This document shows, one piece after another, positions 26,271-34,028 of a DNA stretch of 64,000 nucleotides; the stretch's first letter is position 1, and each line of letters begins with the position of its first letter. This DNA comes from Cytobacillus horneckiae. GTDB taxonomy: Bacteria; Bacillota; Bacilli; Bacillales; Cytobacillaceae. A program made the position numbers and the translations under genes. The notes under the pieces were generated by a model. The model had not been told where the DNA came from and did no database searches. It worked only from the letters and a program-made list of their open reading frames with translations. The stretch lies in assembly GCF_002835735.1 (NCBI RefSeq), contig NZ_PISD01000034.1, positions 55,762 through 119,761 of the forward strand, given 5' to 3'.

Positions 26271-27248
26271 CTATTCTTTTACAAAATCAATTGTGCTTCT
26301 AACAGTATCAATTGGACGCACCAGCTGTTCTATCTCTTCTCTTTTTGATTCAAAGAATGGCGGCAATGAGAGGGATTCTCCTAAAGTTTCATACGGTTCA
26401 TCACCCATGAAGCCCGGTCCATCTGTAGCGAATTCAAACAGAATCTGCGGAGCCATTCGTGCATAAAGTGAGCCAAAGAAAAAGCGATCTACGAATCCTG
26501 AGGTTTGGAAACCAAAGCCATCCAATCTTTTGATCCATTCATCTATCACTGATTTATCTTCAACCCGAAATGCAGCATGATGAACTGTACCAAAGCCTTG
26601 ATGTGCATTTGGAAGAACATTATTATGCTCGACGATTACTCTTGCCCCATTTCCCCCTTCTCCAACTTCAAACAAATAGAAAGAACCATCTTTATCTATT
26701 TCATTAAATTGCAGCACTTGTTTCATCATTTCTCTAAAATATTCGATATTGGCCACTCTGACAAAAATCGGCCCTAACCCAACAATCGCATGCTCTAGCG
26801 GTATCGGCCCTTTTTTCCAAGGTGTTCCCGCCGCAACACCTTCATCTTTTTCATCCGAGATTAATTGATAGTTTTGATCATCAAAATCAACAAATGGCAA
26901 TACCTTTCTTCCAAACTGTTCTTTTATTCCCTCATGCTTTACTTCCATGCGGTCAAATCGCTTAACCCAATACTGCAATGACTCATCATTTGGCACCCGG
27001 AAAGACGTTTTGTAAATTTCATTTGTTCCATGAACACCCTTAGGAATATTCGGGAAATCAAAGAAAGTCATATCTGTACCGGGACTTCCTGTATCATCTG
27101 CAAAAAATAGATGATATGTTTGGATATCATCCTGATTGACTGTCTTTTTTACTAAGCGCATTCCTAATACGAAAGTAAAAAACTCATAATTTTTCTCCGC
27201 ACTGCTTGTAATTGCTGTTACATGATGAATACCTTTTAATCCGTTCAT
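26271..27248 (-). CDS. Ring-cleaving dioxygenase of the MhqA/MhqO type (VOC superfamily)
   Basis: 325 residues made of two vicinal-oxygen-chelate modules. Module 1 starts GLKGIHHVTAITSS and contains TFFDFPNIPKG; module 2 contains GFGTVHHAAFRVED and ends with ILFEFATDGPGF. The metal ligands H8/H9, the second-module histidines and a glutamate of FEFATD are in place. Homologues detoxify catechols and hydroquinones and are derepressed by MhqR under quinone stress. A partial MhqR-like operator lies upstream (27310-27320). The gene is monocistronic. Confidence 0.88.
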   Translation of the reverse strand: MNGLKGIHHVTAITSSAEKNYEFFTFVLGMRLVKKTVNQDDIQTYHLFFADDTGSPGTDMTFFDFPNIPKGVHGTNEIYKTSFRVPNDESLQYWVKRFDRMEVKHEGIKEQFGRKVLPFVDFDDQNYQLISDEKDEGVAAGTPWKKGPIPLEHAIVGLGPIFVRVANIEYFREMMKQVLQFNEIDKDGSFYLFEVGEGGNGARVIVEHNNVLPNAHQGFGTVHHAAFRVEDKSVIDEWIKRLDGFGFQTSGFVDRFFFGSLYARMAPQILFEFATDGPGFMGDEPYETLGESLSLPPFFESKREEIEQLVRPIDTVRSTIDFVKE

Positions 27249-27309
27249 TAAAAATCCCCCCCGAGTCGTAAATATTTATATTATTTCATTATTAATCAAT
27301 AATATCAAT

Positions 27310-27320
27310 TATCTCGAATT
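27310..27320. promoter_or_regulatory. Half-site resembling the MhqR operator
   Basis: TATCTCGAATT matches the left half and centre of the published B. subtilis MhqR palindrome tATCTcgaAtTCgAGATa; the right half is degenerate. It lies about 65 bases upstream of the dioxygenase start. No MhqR gene is in the window. Confidence 0.35.
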
Positions 27321-27455
27321 AAAATATCTTTAATTAAAAATAAATTTATCACGATAAATTCATTATGTCAAGGGGAGTTTTTTTAGGGGCCTCACAGAGA
27401 TATTTCGCTTTTATTTTTACAATAGAGGATTCGATTTATAGTAATCATAAATCCA

Positions 27456-27825
27456 TCACAGGAGGAACAACTCATTCTTTTTTTTGAAGTCCGGATGAAC
27501 AAATATGAGGTAATAGTTAAGAGGGAGTTGAATATTGAGGTTTTTAAGAAAAGGAGCTAACAAAGATGCATTGCGCTTTAGCTGCAAAAGGGGATTACTC
27601 ATTTCATTTCCTGAGGCACTTAGCCATCTTTCATCCTTATCGACATAGACATCACCTTCATCATTCTTCACTTCAAAAGCGATAATGGCTCCTTCAAATA
27701 TACAGATGAAATCTACTTGGAAATATGCAGGATGATATTGATAAGAAAGATTATACAGGCCGATTACATCAGTTGATAAGCATTTCAGTCAACTATGCCA
27801 GTATTTCTCCCCTTCATTCCTTTAA
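27456..27825 (-). pseudogene. NERD (nuclease-related) domain protein, decayed
   Basis: An open frame runs leftward from about 27775 (SQYHPAYFQVDFICIF onward) into KNDEGDVYVDKDERW and ends HPDFKKKNELFLL. FQVDFICIFEGAIIAFEVKN is the core of the NERD fold (Q-D, E-x-K). No start codon precedes it. Further upstream, KGMKGE (normally GxxGE of NERD proteins) lies in another frame followed by TAG, so at least one stop and one frameshift separate the pieces. The protein also ends far short of the usual 300 or more residues. It is probably non-functional. Confidence 0.65.
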
Positions 27826-27944
27826 TAAGGTTATTATAATATTTCATTCATCTTGGGACAAAGACAACCTTTTATTAAGAGGCTGCCAAAAACATATTGG
27901 TAAGATATTTGAAACGTCAAGTAACCCACCCTCTTAATTTAAAA

Positions 27945-27971
27945 AGAAACACCAACATTCATGGCGTTTCT
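27945..27971 (-). terminator. Terminator of the DUF4181-like gene
   Basis: The minus strand reads GAAACGCC, ATGAATGTT, GGTGTTTC and then five Ts. Confidence 0.7.
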
Positions 27972-28362
27972 AAAGCTTCATCATTTGTACAGCTATTATG
28001 ATGGCAACCGGCGTGATTGCTGCGTAAAAATAATCCAAATAATATTCCTTTGTATCTTTCCCATGCTTTTTTACCATGTGTCCACGATAAAAAAATAGGA
28101 CTGAGAAAAATAATCCCATCCATAAATATAGTGGAATTGGCAAAAGGGATCTCTCATTCTCTGTAATACTGCTTAAAATAGCGCCGATAAAAAATAGGAT
28201 AATAATAATGAGTTCAACATACTTTTGCCCAGTTGTCATTCGGTTCTGGTACTGTCTCTTTTTAGGTATTTGGTATTTTTTCTTTATCCATTTTTCCGCA
28301 AAGTAAATGATAATAGTTAAAACTACCAAAATGACTAAGAACTTTATCCAAATTATTATCAC
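27970..28362 (-). CDS. Four-helix membrane protein, DUF4181-like
   Basis: 130 residues with four hydrophobic segments (about 4-22, 50-65, 75-92, 108-126) and a basic first loop (KKKYQIPKKRQYQNR). The pattern fits DUF4181 proteins of Bacillus, whose function is unknown. A GTG start directly follows GGGAGGGGG. It begins 8 bases after the plsC stop codon, so the two are probably co-transcribed. Confidence 0.65.
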   Translation of the reverse strand: MIIIWIKFLVILVVLTIIIYFAEKWIKKKYQIPKKRQYQNRMTTGQKYVELIIIILFFIGAILSSITENERSLLPIPLYLWMGLFFSVLFFYRGHMVKKHGKDTKEYYLDYFYAAITPVAIIIAVQMMKL

Positions 28363-28370
28363 CCCCCTCC

Positions 28371-28961
28371 CTAATGTTTCGCCTCAAGTTCTCTCATTTC
28401 CTGCTCAAGCAAACGAACAGCCTCATTGATTTGTTCATTTTTATCCATCTTCTTGATGTCATCGAACATCATCGGCTTGCCGAACACTACTGATGACTTT
28501 GTTCCTTTAAAAAGATCAGATAATGTGGCTGGTCCTTGGAAGCTTGCTGGCAATAGTGGCGCATTCGCTTTGAGTGCGATTGTCACCGCACCTCTCTTAA
28601 GCGGAACATCTTCACTTGTTCGCGTACCGCTTGGAAAAATACCGACACATTTGTTTTCTTTCAATAATTTTATAGGGATTTTTAATGCACTCGGACCTGG
28701 ATTTTCACGATTGACTGGAAAAGCTTTAACTGAACGGAAAAATCTATTCCCCCACTTTCCTGCAAATAATTCTTGCTTTGCCATATAGTGAACTGGAGTC
28801 GGATATAAGGCAATTGCCAGAATAATGACATCCACCCAGCCTTTATGAGAGCATGTGACAACAAATCTATGATTATATGGAATATTTTCCTTGCCTTCTA
28901 TCTTTAAAAGCCGGAATAGTTTTATCCCACTGTATATGATTGTACTAAGCATTTTGTACAT
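28371..28961 (-). CDS. plsC: 1-acyl-sn-glycerol-3-phosphate acyltransferase PlsC
   Basis: About 196 residues from the ATG at 28961 after GGGGGAAGACAT. It carries the acyltransferase motifs HKGWVD (H-x4-D, motif I), FPVNRENPGPSA (motif II) and FPSGTRTSEDVPLKRGAV (motif III). The usual FPEGTR glutamate is a serine here, as I recall for B. subtilis PlsC (YhdO), so this is a subfamily trait rather than damage. It makes phosphatidic acid from lysophosphatidic acid at the membrane. Confidence 0.9.
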   Translation of the reverse strand: MYKMLSTIIYSGIKLFRLLKIEGKENIPYNHRFVVTCSHKGWVDVIILAIALYPTPVHYMAKQELFAGKWGNRFFRSVKAFPVNRENPGPSALKIPIKLLKENKCVGIFPSGTRTSEDVPLKRGAVTIALKANAPLLPASFQGPATLSDLFKGTKSSVVFGKPMMFDDIKKMDKNEQINEAVRLLEQEMRELEAKH

Positions 28962-29080
28962 ATGTCTTCCCCCATCCATTTTTATTATCTGGTATTAGTA
29001 CCAACCTATAATTAATTATAGCAAATTTGGAAAAGAAGTGATGGGCTTTTCTTTTTACTATAGTTATAGGGGGGAATGAA

Positions 29081-30304
29081 ATGCAGCAATTACAATTTAA
29101 AAGTCCTTATCATGTTTATATTTTTATTTGCTTTTTATCTCAGTTTTTCTTTACTCTAGTGTTTACTGTCAATTTGCTTTACCATGTCCAAACGGTTCAA
29201 TTGTCGCCGATGCAGCTTGTATTAGTTGGTACGGTATTAGAACTCACCGTTTTTTTGTTTGAAATTCCTACTGGCGTTGTTTCAGATTTAAAGAGCAGAA
29301 AGCTATCAATTATTATTGGTTATTTTCTCATTGGATTTGGTTTTCTGATTGAAGGAGTGATTCCGGTATTTTCAGCAATCATACTTTCACAGGTTTTTTG
29401 GGGGATTGGCTATACATTCATAAGCGGGTCACAGCAGGCATGGATTGCGGATGAAATTGGCGAGAAAAAAGCAGCCGCTGCCATCTTAAAAGGCGCACGG
29501 GCTGGTAATCTCGGACAAATACTATCTATTCCAATTAGTATTCTTTTAGGCTTCTATTTAATTAATCTGCCCATAATTATTGGCGGCATAGCAATGATTC
29601 TGCTCTCATTCTTCTTAATCTTTTTCATAAAAGAGGAACGATTTAGTCCGATGAAAAAACAAGGAAGAGTGACAGCCATCGCTAGCATGAAAAACAACTT
29701 TAAACTAATCATCACCTCTGCGAAAATAAATGGAACGATTAGGCTGCTATTATTCATCGCCTTATTTTTTGGATTATACAGTGAAGGGTTTGACAGGCTT
29801 TGGCTCCCTCATATGTTGGAAGCCCCTCTATTGTTTGCTTTATCCAATCAGCAGTTAGTTTTATTTACAGGCGGCTTGCAGTTGACGATTATGTTATTTT
29901 CTTTTGCCGTGTTGTACTTTATAAATAAGTTCTCCATTCATTCACAGATGAGAAAAATTTATATCACCTTATACATTAGTGCAATCCTTATTTTTCTTTC
30001 TATTATTGGCTTTGCCTTTTCTACTGAACTCACTAGCTTGCTAATTTTTTATATGATCATTGTTGGTGTGAGACAAATCATGTATCCTCTAGAGGATATT
30101 TGGCTAAATCAGATCATTCCAGATTCATCAGCGCGCGCTACCTTCTTTTCCGTCAAAGGACAGGTCGATGCAATTGGACAAATTAGCGGTGGACCTATTG
30201 TCGGATGGATTGGCTCAAGCTTTGCCGTAAGGACGGCGCTTATCGCAAGTGCTGTTTTATTGGCTCCTGCATTATATTTCTATAAAAAATTATTAAGAGC
30301 ATAA
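29081..30304 (+). CDS. Major facilitator superfamily transporter
   Basis: 407 residues with 12 predicted membrane helices and the MFS inter-helix motif after helix 2 (VSDLKSRKLSIIIGY, a variant of GxxxDRxGRR). It starts after ATAGGGGGGAATGAA. It resembles drug-efflux MFS proteins of Firmicutes; substrate and direction cannot be told. It is divergent from plsC and ends at a strong terminator. Confidence 0.85.
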   Translation: MQQLQFKSPYHVYIFICFLSQFFFTLVFTVNLLYHVQTVQLSPMQLVLVGTVLELTVFLFEIPTGVVSDLKSRKLSIIIGYFLIGFGFLIEGVIPVFSAIILSQVFWGIGYTFISGSQQAWIADEIGEKKAAAAILKGARAGNLGQILSIPISILLGFYLINLPIIIGGIAMILLSFFLIFFIKEERFSPMKKQGRVTAIASMKNNFKLIITSAKINGTIRLLLFIALFFGLYSEGFDRLWLPHMLEAPLLFALSNQQLVLFTGGLQLTIMLFSFAVLYFINKFSIHSQMRKIYITLYISAILIFLSIIGFAFSTELTSLLIFYMIIVGVRQIMYPLEDIWLNQIIPDSSARATFFSVKGQVDAIGQISGGPIVGWIGSSFAVRTALIASAVLLAPALYFYKKLLRA

Positions 30305-30379
30305 ATAAACATTATCTGAGGTACGCGCCTTGCAGTTTGACGATACAAATTACTCCGAGGCAGTCTCAAAAGTGGCCTT

Positions 30380-30412
30380 GCACGAGATGTGATGAAGCAT
30401 CTCGTGCTTTTT
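30380..30412 (+). terminator. Terminator after the MFS gene
   Basis: GCACGAGATG and CATCTCGTGC form a 10-bp perfect stem with an 8-base loop, then TTTTT. Confidence 0.85.
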
Positions 30413-30442
30413 GCATAATTTAGACGAATATATCTCTTTGGA

Positions 30443-30553
30443 GTGACGGTGACTTCTTTGTTTCATGTGTTCGTCACTTTATTTGCTGTTTATAGTGACG
30501 TTCTCTTTCTTTCATTCATGCGTTCGTCACATTATTTGCCATTAAAAGTGACG
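30443..30553. repeat. Tandem imperfect repeat with alternating GTGACG / CGTCAC half-sites
   Basis: Two units of 52 and 53 bases. GTGACG occurs at 30443, 30495 and 30548; CGTCAC occurs at 30472 and 30525; so inverted half-sites alternate at regular intervals. The spacers are similar too (TTTCATGTGTTCGTCAC against ATTCATGCGTTCGTCAC, and TTATTTGC in both). There is no coding potential. It lies between the MFS terminator and an IS remnant. Confidence 0.7.
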
Positions 30554-30559
30554 AGCCCT

Positions 30560-30775
30560 TCCAACAATGGTTGAAGAGGCACAGAACGAAAGTCAGGAAC
30601 TACATCATCGGCAGGTTTTCTATAAGGGCATTTGCGATATCCCGGCAGGAAAACCATTTTTGAGTACAGCCAAATAAGATAATCTTGGTCATCATTTTCG
30701 GATGATACGCAAGACGTCCGCCTCCTTGACAGGCTTCGAAGATGATATCATTTTTTTGCATTAGACAGAAAAAGA
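30560..30775 (-). pseudogene. Transposase remnant, IS1182-like (DUF772 region)
   Basis: Leftward from the ATG at 30761 a 53-codon frame reads MQKNDIIFEACQGGGRLAYH and goes on through PKMMTKIILFGCTQKWFSCR and DIANALIENLPMM before TAG at 30600. The YHPKMM...ENLPMM pattern is the N-terminal transposase signature of IS1182-type elements, in which a Trp normally follows. PDFR, the next conserved motif, then appears in a shifted frame. No catalytic core and no terminal inverted repeats were found. Confidence 0.65.
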
Positions 30776-30798
30776 AGCCTGGACCTAAGTGGTTTATT

Positions 30799-31704
30799 TT
30801 ATGACGTGGCAGCTCTCTTTTTTATCGGAAGATGAATTTCCATATAGATTTTTTCAAAATCCCAGTAATGGCAAAATTCGTCGTAATATTCAAAGTCGCT
30901 TACTTCTTCATTTACTTCATATGAGCTGGAAGGCAGCCATTCTTCAAGAATATAACGCCAAGTGCCTTTAATTGTTGAGACAAAATGGGACACTGCAACA
31001 GCAGGTGTTTTAAACACGGCATAATCTGCAGAAGGCATCCTATGGATCGTAAAACCTGCGGGAAGATTCGCGCTCCCGTCATAATCTACGGCAAAAAGAT
31101 AAGTAAAGTGACCTTCCTCCCTTTGAATGTTCATACAGTATTCTCCATGCTTTTGCGGCTGAAAATATTTATAAAGATCGCGTTCAACTGTTCCATCTGT
31201 TAATCCGCGCATATCCCAAAATGCAGGTTCATCTCTCGTAAAGGACACATTATTTCTATTTGATTCAAAGGTTTGTCCGACAACAGTAAAAGCACTTCTT
31301 GCGACGATTTTTGGCTGCAGGACAATTCCGCCGACCTGCTTATTAAATAATGTTTGCAGATCAGGTTTCTGTGGCTTTCCGATCGGACAATGCATTTTAT
31401 ATAGCCTCGGTGAAGATCCAAAGCTATTTTTAAATGCTTTAGTGAAGCCGGCATGTGTATGGAAACCGTAATCAGTGCTAATATCAATAATTTTTTTTCC
31501 GCAAGCAAGGTCATATAAAGCATGCTGCAGCTTTCTCTTAATCACGTATTCTTTTGTTGAAAAGCCGGTATATTTTTTAAACAGCCGACTGAAATGAAAG
31601 GGAGAGTATCCAGCCAGCTTTGCCAGCTCCTCTGGATTCATGTCATTTTTTATATTTTTTTCAATAAAATCTATGACTTTTTGCAATGTTAGTAGCGGCT
31701 CCAT
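30799..31704 (-). CDS. AraC-family regulator with GyrI-like effector-binding domain
   Basis: 301 residues: two AraC helix-turn-helix motifs at the N-terminus (ELAKLAGYSPFHFSRLFKKY, about 25-45; IIDISTDYGFHTHAGFTKAF, about 72-92), then a GyrI/Rob-type effector domain (about 130-295, with VARSAFTVVGQTF and WRYILEEWLPSSSYEV). Such proteins sense drugs or small molecules. There is no obvious divergent target; the upstream gap carries an inverted repeat ACGGTAAT/ATTACCGT. Confidence 0.88.
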   Translation of the reverse strand: MEPLLTLQKVIDFIEKNIKNDMNPEELAKLAGYSPFHFSRLFKKYTGFSTKEYVIKRKLQHALYDLACGKKIIDISTDYGFHTHAGFTKAFKNSFGSSPRLYKMHCPIGKPQKPDLQTLFNKQVGGIVLQPKIVARSAFTVVGQTFESNRNNVSFTRDEPAFWDMRGLTDGTVERDLYKYFQPQKHGEYCMNIQREEGHFTYLFAVDYDGSANLPAGFTIHRMPSADYAVFKTPAVAVSHFVSTIKGTWRYILEEWLPSSSYEVNEEVSDFEYYDEFCHYWDFEKIYMEIHLPIKKRAATS

Positions 31705-32040
31705 TCTTTTCTCACAATCTCCTTTTATGACAAAAAGCGTTAAAACGGTAATATAATTGTAAAACGAAAATAAAGAGGAATTACCGTAAATTTGTGTAAT
31801 TTTTAACTAACAATTATTTTTTTCATAAGGCTCTTTTCGTTTTGCATCATGAATATACTTCTCTCTTTACGCTGGGCAACGGTAAACCTCCTCAATCATT
31901 TACGTATCATAGGAGGCTCGCCACTGTCACATTTCCAGGTGAGTCTAGGTGTATTCGTGCTGCTTAGTTAATTGATAAGAAAACAGCCTTTTTAAAAATG
32001 GTAAAAATGTTGTATTTCAAATTTGATAGGAGGTAGGAAA
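31705..32040. other. Intergenic region between the AraC and AbrB-family genes
   Basis: No gene was seen. It contains an inverted repeat ACGGTAAT (31745-31752) with ATTACCGT (31780-31787), a possible operator of the AraC-type gene. It also holds a hairpin with arms AAACCTCCT and AGGAGGCT at about 31889-31918, to which I can assign no riboswitch class. Confidence 0.35.
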
Positions 32041-32328
32041 ATGAAAAGCACTGGAATTGTTAGGAAAGTAGATGAACTCGGGAGAATCGTTATCCCGAAA
32101 GAATTGCGAAACACACTCGAGATTTTTGAGAAAGATCCGCTAGAGATTTTTGTCGAAAATGACCGCATTATTTTGCAAAAATATAATGCAAACAAAGCCT
32201 GTCAAATTACTGGAGAAATACAAAACGATAACTTAATTCTTGCTGAAGGTAAAGTAATTTTAAGCCAAAAAGCAGCTGAAGCGCTCATTCAAGAGATTAA
32301 AGGAAAACAGCTTTCCCCTCAAATTTAG
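32041..32328 (+). CDS. AbrB-family transition-state regulator
   Basis: 95 residues from the ATG at 32041, after TAGGAGGTAGGAAA. The N-terminal AbrB swapped-hairpin domain is MKSTGIVRKVDELGRIVIPK, continuing with ELRNTLEIFEKDPLEIFVEN. The C-terminal half replaces AbrB's multimerisation region with a divergent sequence containing ACQITGEIQNDN, as in AbrB and Abh. It is a DNA-binding global regulator type; several paralogues exist per Bacillus genome, so I do not assign a gene name. Confidence 0.9.
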   Translation: MKSTGIVRKVDELGRIVIPKELRNTLEIFEKDPLEIFVENDRIILQKYNANKACQITGEIQNDNLILAEGKVILSQKAAEALIQEIKGKQLSPQI

Positions 32329-32330
32329 GT

Positions 32331-32358
32331 AAGAGCCTCCTTTTAAAAAGGAGGTCTT
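32331..32358. terminator. Bidirectional terminator between AbrB-family and NUDIX genes
   Basis: AAGAGCCTCCTTTT pairs with AAAAAGGAGGTCTT (near-perfect stem) with T-rich flanks on both strands; the genes are convergent. Confidence 0.8.
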
Positions 32359-32821
32359 ATTTTTGCAGACTTTCTATGTACGGTTCAATAAAACTTTTAT
32401 ATTCTTTCTTTAGCCCTTTTGGCAGATTCTTTAATGAAAAAAAGTTCATATCCATCGACTCTTTCTCATCAATCGTTATCGTTCCATCATAGTCTCTTGT
32501 CATATACACAACAGTCAGTGCATAAAATTCGTCACCGTTTTCAATGCGCACAAAAAATTCTTCGCCAGAAAAAACACCTAATAATGTTAACTCTCCTATG
32601 TTAAGACCTGTTTCCTCCTTAACTTCACGCCTTGCTGTTTCCTCCATGCTTTCCCCTAAATCCATTAATCCGCCCGGCAACCCCCATGTACCGTTTGGTC
32701 TCTGCTGCAGCAAAATATCGTTTTTTTCATTGATTATGCAAACAACCGCTCCAGGTAAAATCAGCGGTTTATGACCTACATATTTTCTAATTTCTTTATA
32801 GTATTCCAAATGTGCACTCAC
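32357..32821 (-). CDS. NUDIX hydrolase
   Basis: 154 residues with the Nudix box running from GLMDLGESMEETARREVKEE to TGL (about 50-72), preceded by GTWGLPGG. It hydrolyses a nucleoside diphosphate linked to another group; the substrate is not predictable. It resembles the B. subtilis YjhB/MutT-like single-domain proteins. Confidence 0.9.
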   Translation of the reverse strand: MSAHLEYYKEIRKYVGHKPLILPGAVVCIINEKNDILLQQRPNGTWGLPGGLMDLGESMEETARREVKEETGLNIGELTLLGVFSGEEFFVRIENGDEFYALTVVYMTRDYDGTITIDEKESMDMNFFSLKNLPKGLKKEYKSFIEPYIESLQK

Positions 32822-32879
32822 CTCTCCGATACAATGCTATTATTTTGATTTTAGCATGATAAGAGCAAACCTAAAACAA

Positions 32880-34028
32880 TCATTTAAGATGTTTGAAGTC
32901 AAAGTCCCCTGTTTGCTGAATAGTTACCTCCACATCTATATTCCTAATTGAATCCTCATTAAGCACGAATTGCCCTTCAAAATGTTCACGCCATTTCTGT
33001 AGGTTTTTTCTATAAACTACTTCTTCAAGATTATAAATATCGGTATTTTTTTCTAATGCAGCTTCATACGTTTCCATTATTTCTTTTTTTACTTCCTTTT
33101 CGGCTTCATCTATTAATTCTGCCAAAGGAATGTTCGCTTCCATATCAGATACAGCCGCTTTTATTTTCACATTGACATCAAACATAATACTGCTTTTATA
33201 TACTGGTTTAATTTTCACCTTTGGACGATTGATCATTAACACAATTTTGTTGTCATCATTTGCATTTACAGTCAGCGGTGCACGCCTAGTTGTATTGGAC
33301 ATCCACCTGAAGCCATTAAGCTGATCTTTCGCAAGCTCCCCTTTTAAATCCTGATTTTTCATTAAAAAGGCACCAGTTAACTTAGCCGTATCCTCTTTCG
33401 ATTTTTCTTCTTTCCAGACTGCTTTAATAATTGAAAGCTTCGGTAATTTTATCGTCATTCCAGGCTCATGATATTCAGAAAAAAAACGCTGTATTCGAAT
33501 AGGAGGCACTAATGAATGGAGCTCATATATATCCATTGGATTAAAGAGCGAAGTTTGAACAGATGATCCAAATAAATTAGTAACCATAAATATTTTTTCA
33601 ATCGAATCACTTGTTCCATATAGCCAAGTCGTCTCCCTAATTTGCTGAAATCTTAGTAAAGTATCATTTACCTTACCTAAGCCTTCTTTTAAAGTGTTTT
33701 CAGAGAAAACAATCAAGCTAATATGTGCCCAATAAATCTGTTGATTGGCCTTTTCGTACAAGTTAATTATAGCCTCGCTTAATGTCTTTCCTGTTCCTGT
33801 TGCAACCCATACCGGCGTAGGTTCTGTCTGGCGATTCTCTGTTTTTGCCACACCTGCGAACGAAACCACTTGAGAATAGACGACAAAATGATCGTCCTTA
33901 TAATCAATGCCCATAGCAGTAATATAGTGAATATCCTGAATATCCCTTGCATCCCAGCACCCGCCAAGGAAAAAAACTGTGCATGTAATAATTATAACGT
34001 TTCTAATCCATGTTAGAGGCGTTTTCAT
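32880..34028 (-). CDS. Spore germination protein GerC (Ger(x)C lipoprotein)
   Basis: A 382-residue lipoprotein subunit of a GerA-type nutrient germinant receptor. The signal peptide ends in FFLGGCWDARDI (lipobox cysteine about 24), followed by the conserved opening of Ger(x)C proteins (MGIDYKDDHFVVYSQVV). It sits outside the inner spore membrane. Its ATG overlaps the gerA stop codon by 4 bases and it is last in the operon. Confidence 0.93.
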   Translation of the reverse strand: MKTPLTWIRNVIIITCTVFFLGGCWDARDIQDIHYITAMGIDYKDDHFVVYSQVVSFAGVAKTENRQTEPTPVWVATGTGKTLSEAIINLYEKANQQIYWAHISLIVFSENTLKEGLGKVNDTLLRFQQIRETTWLYGTSDSIEKIFMVTNLFGSSVQTSLFNPMDIYELHSLVPPIRIQRFFSEYHEPGMTIKLPKLSIIKAVWKEEKSKEDTAKLTGAFLMKNQDLKGELAKDQLNGFRWMSNTTRRAPLTVNANDDNKIVLMINRPKVKIKPVYKSSIMFDVNVKIKAAVSDMEANIPLAELIDEAEKEVKKEIMETYEAALEKNTDIYNLEEVVYRKNLQKWREHFEGQFVLNEDSIRNIDVEVTIQQTGDFDFKHLK

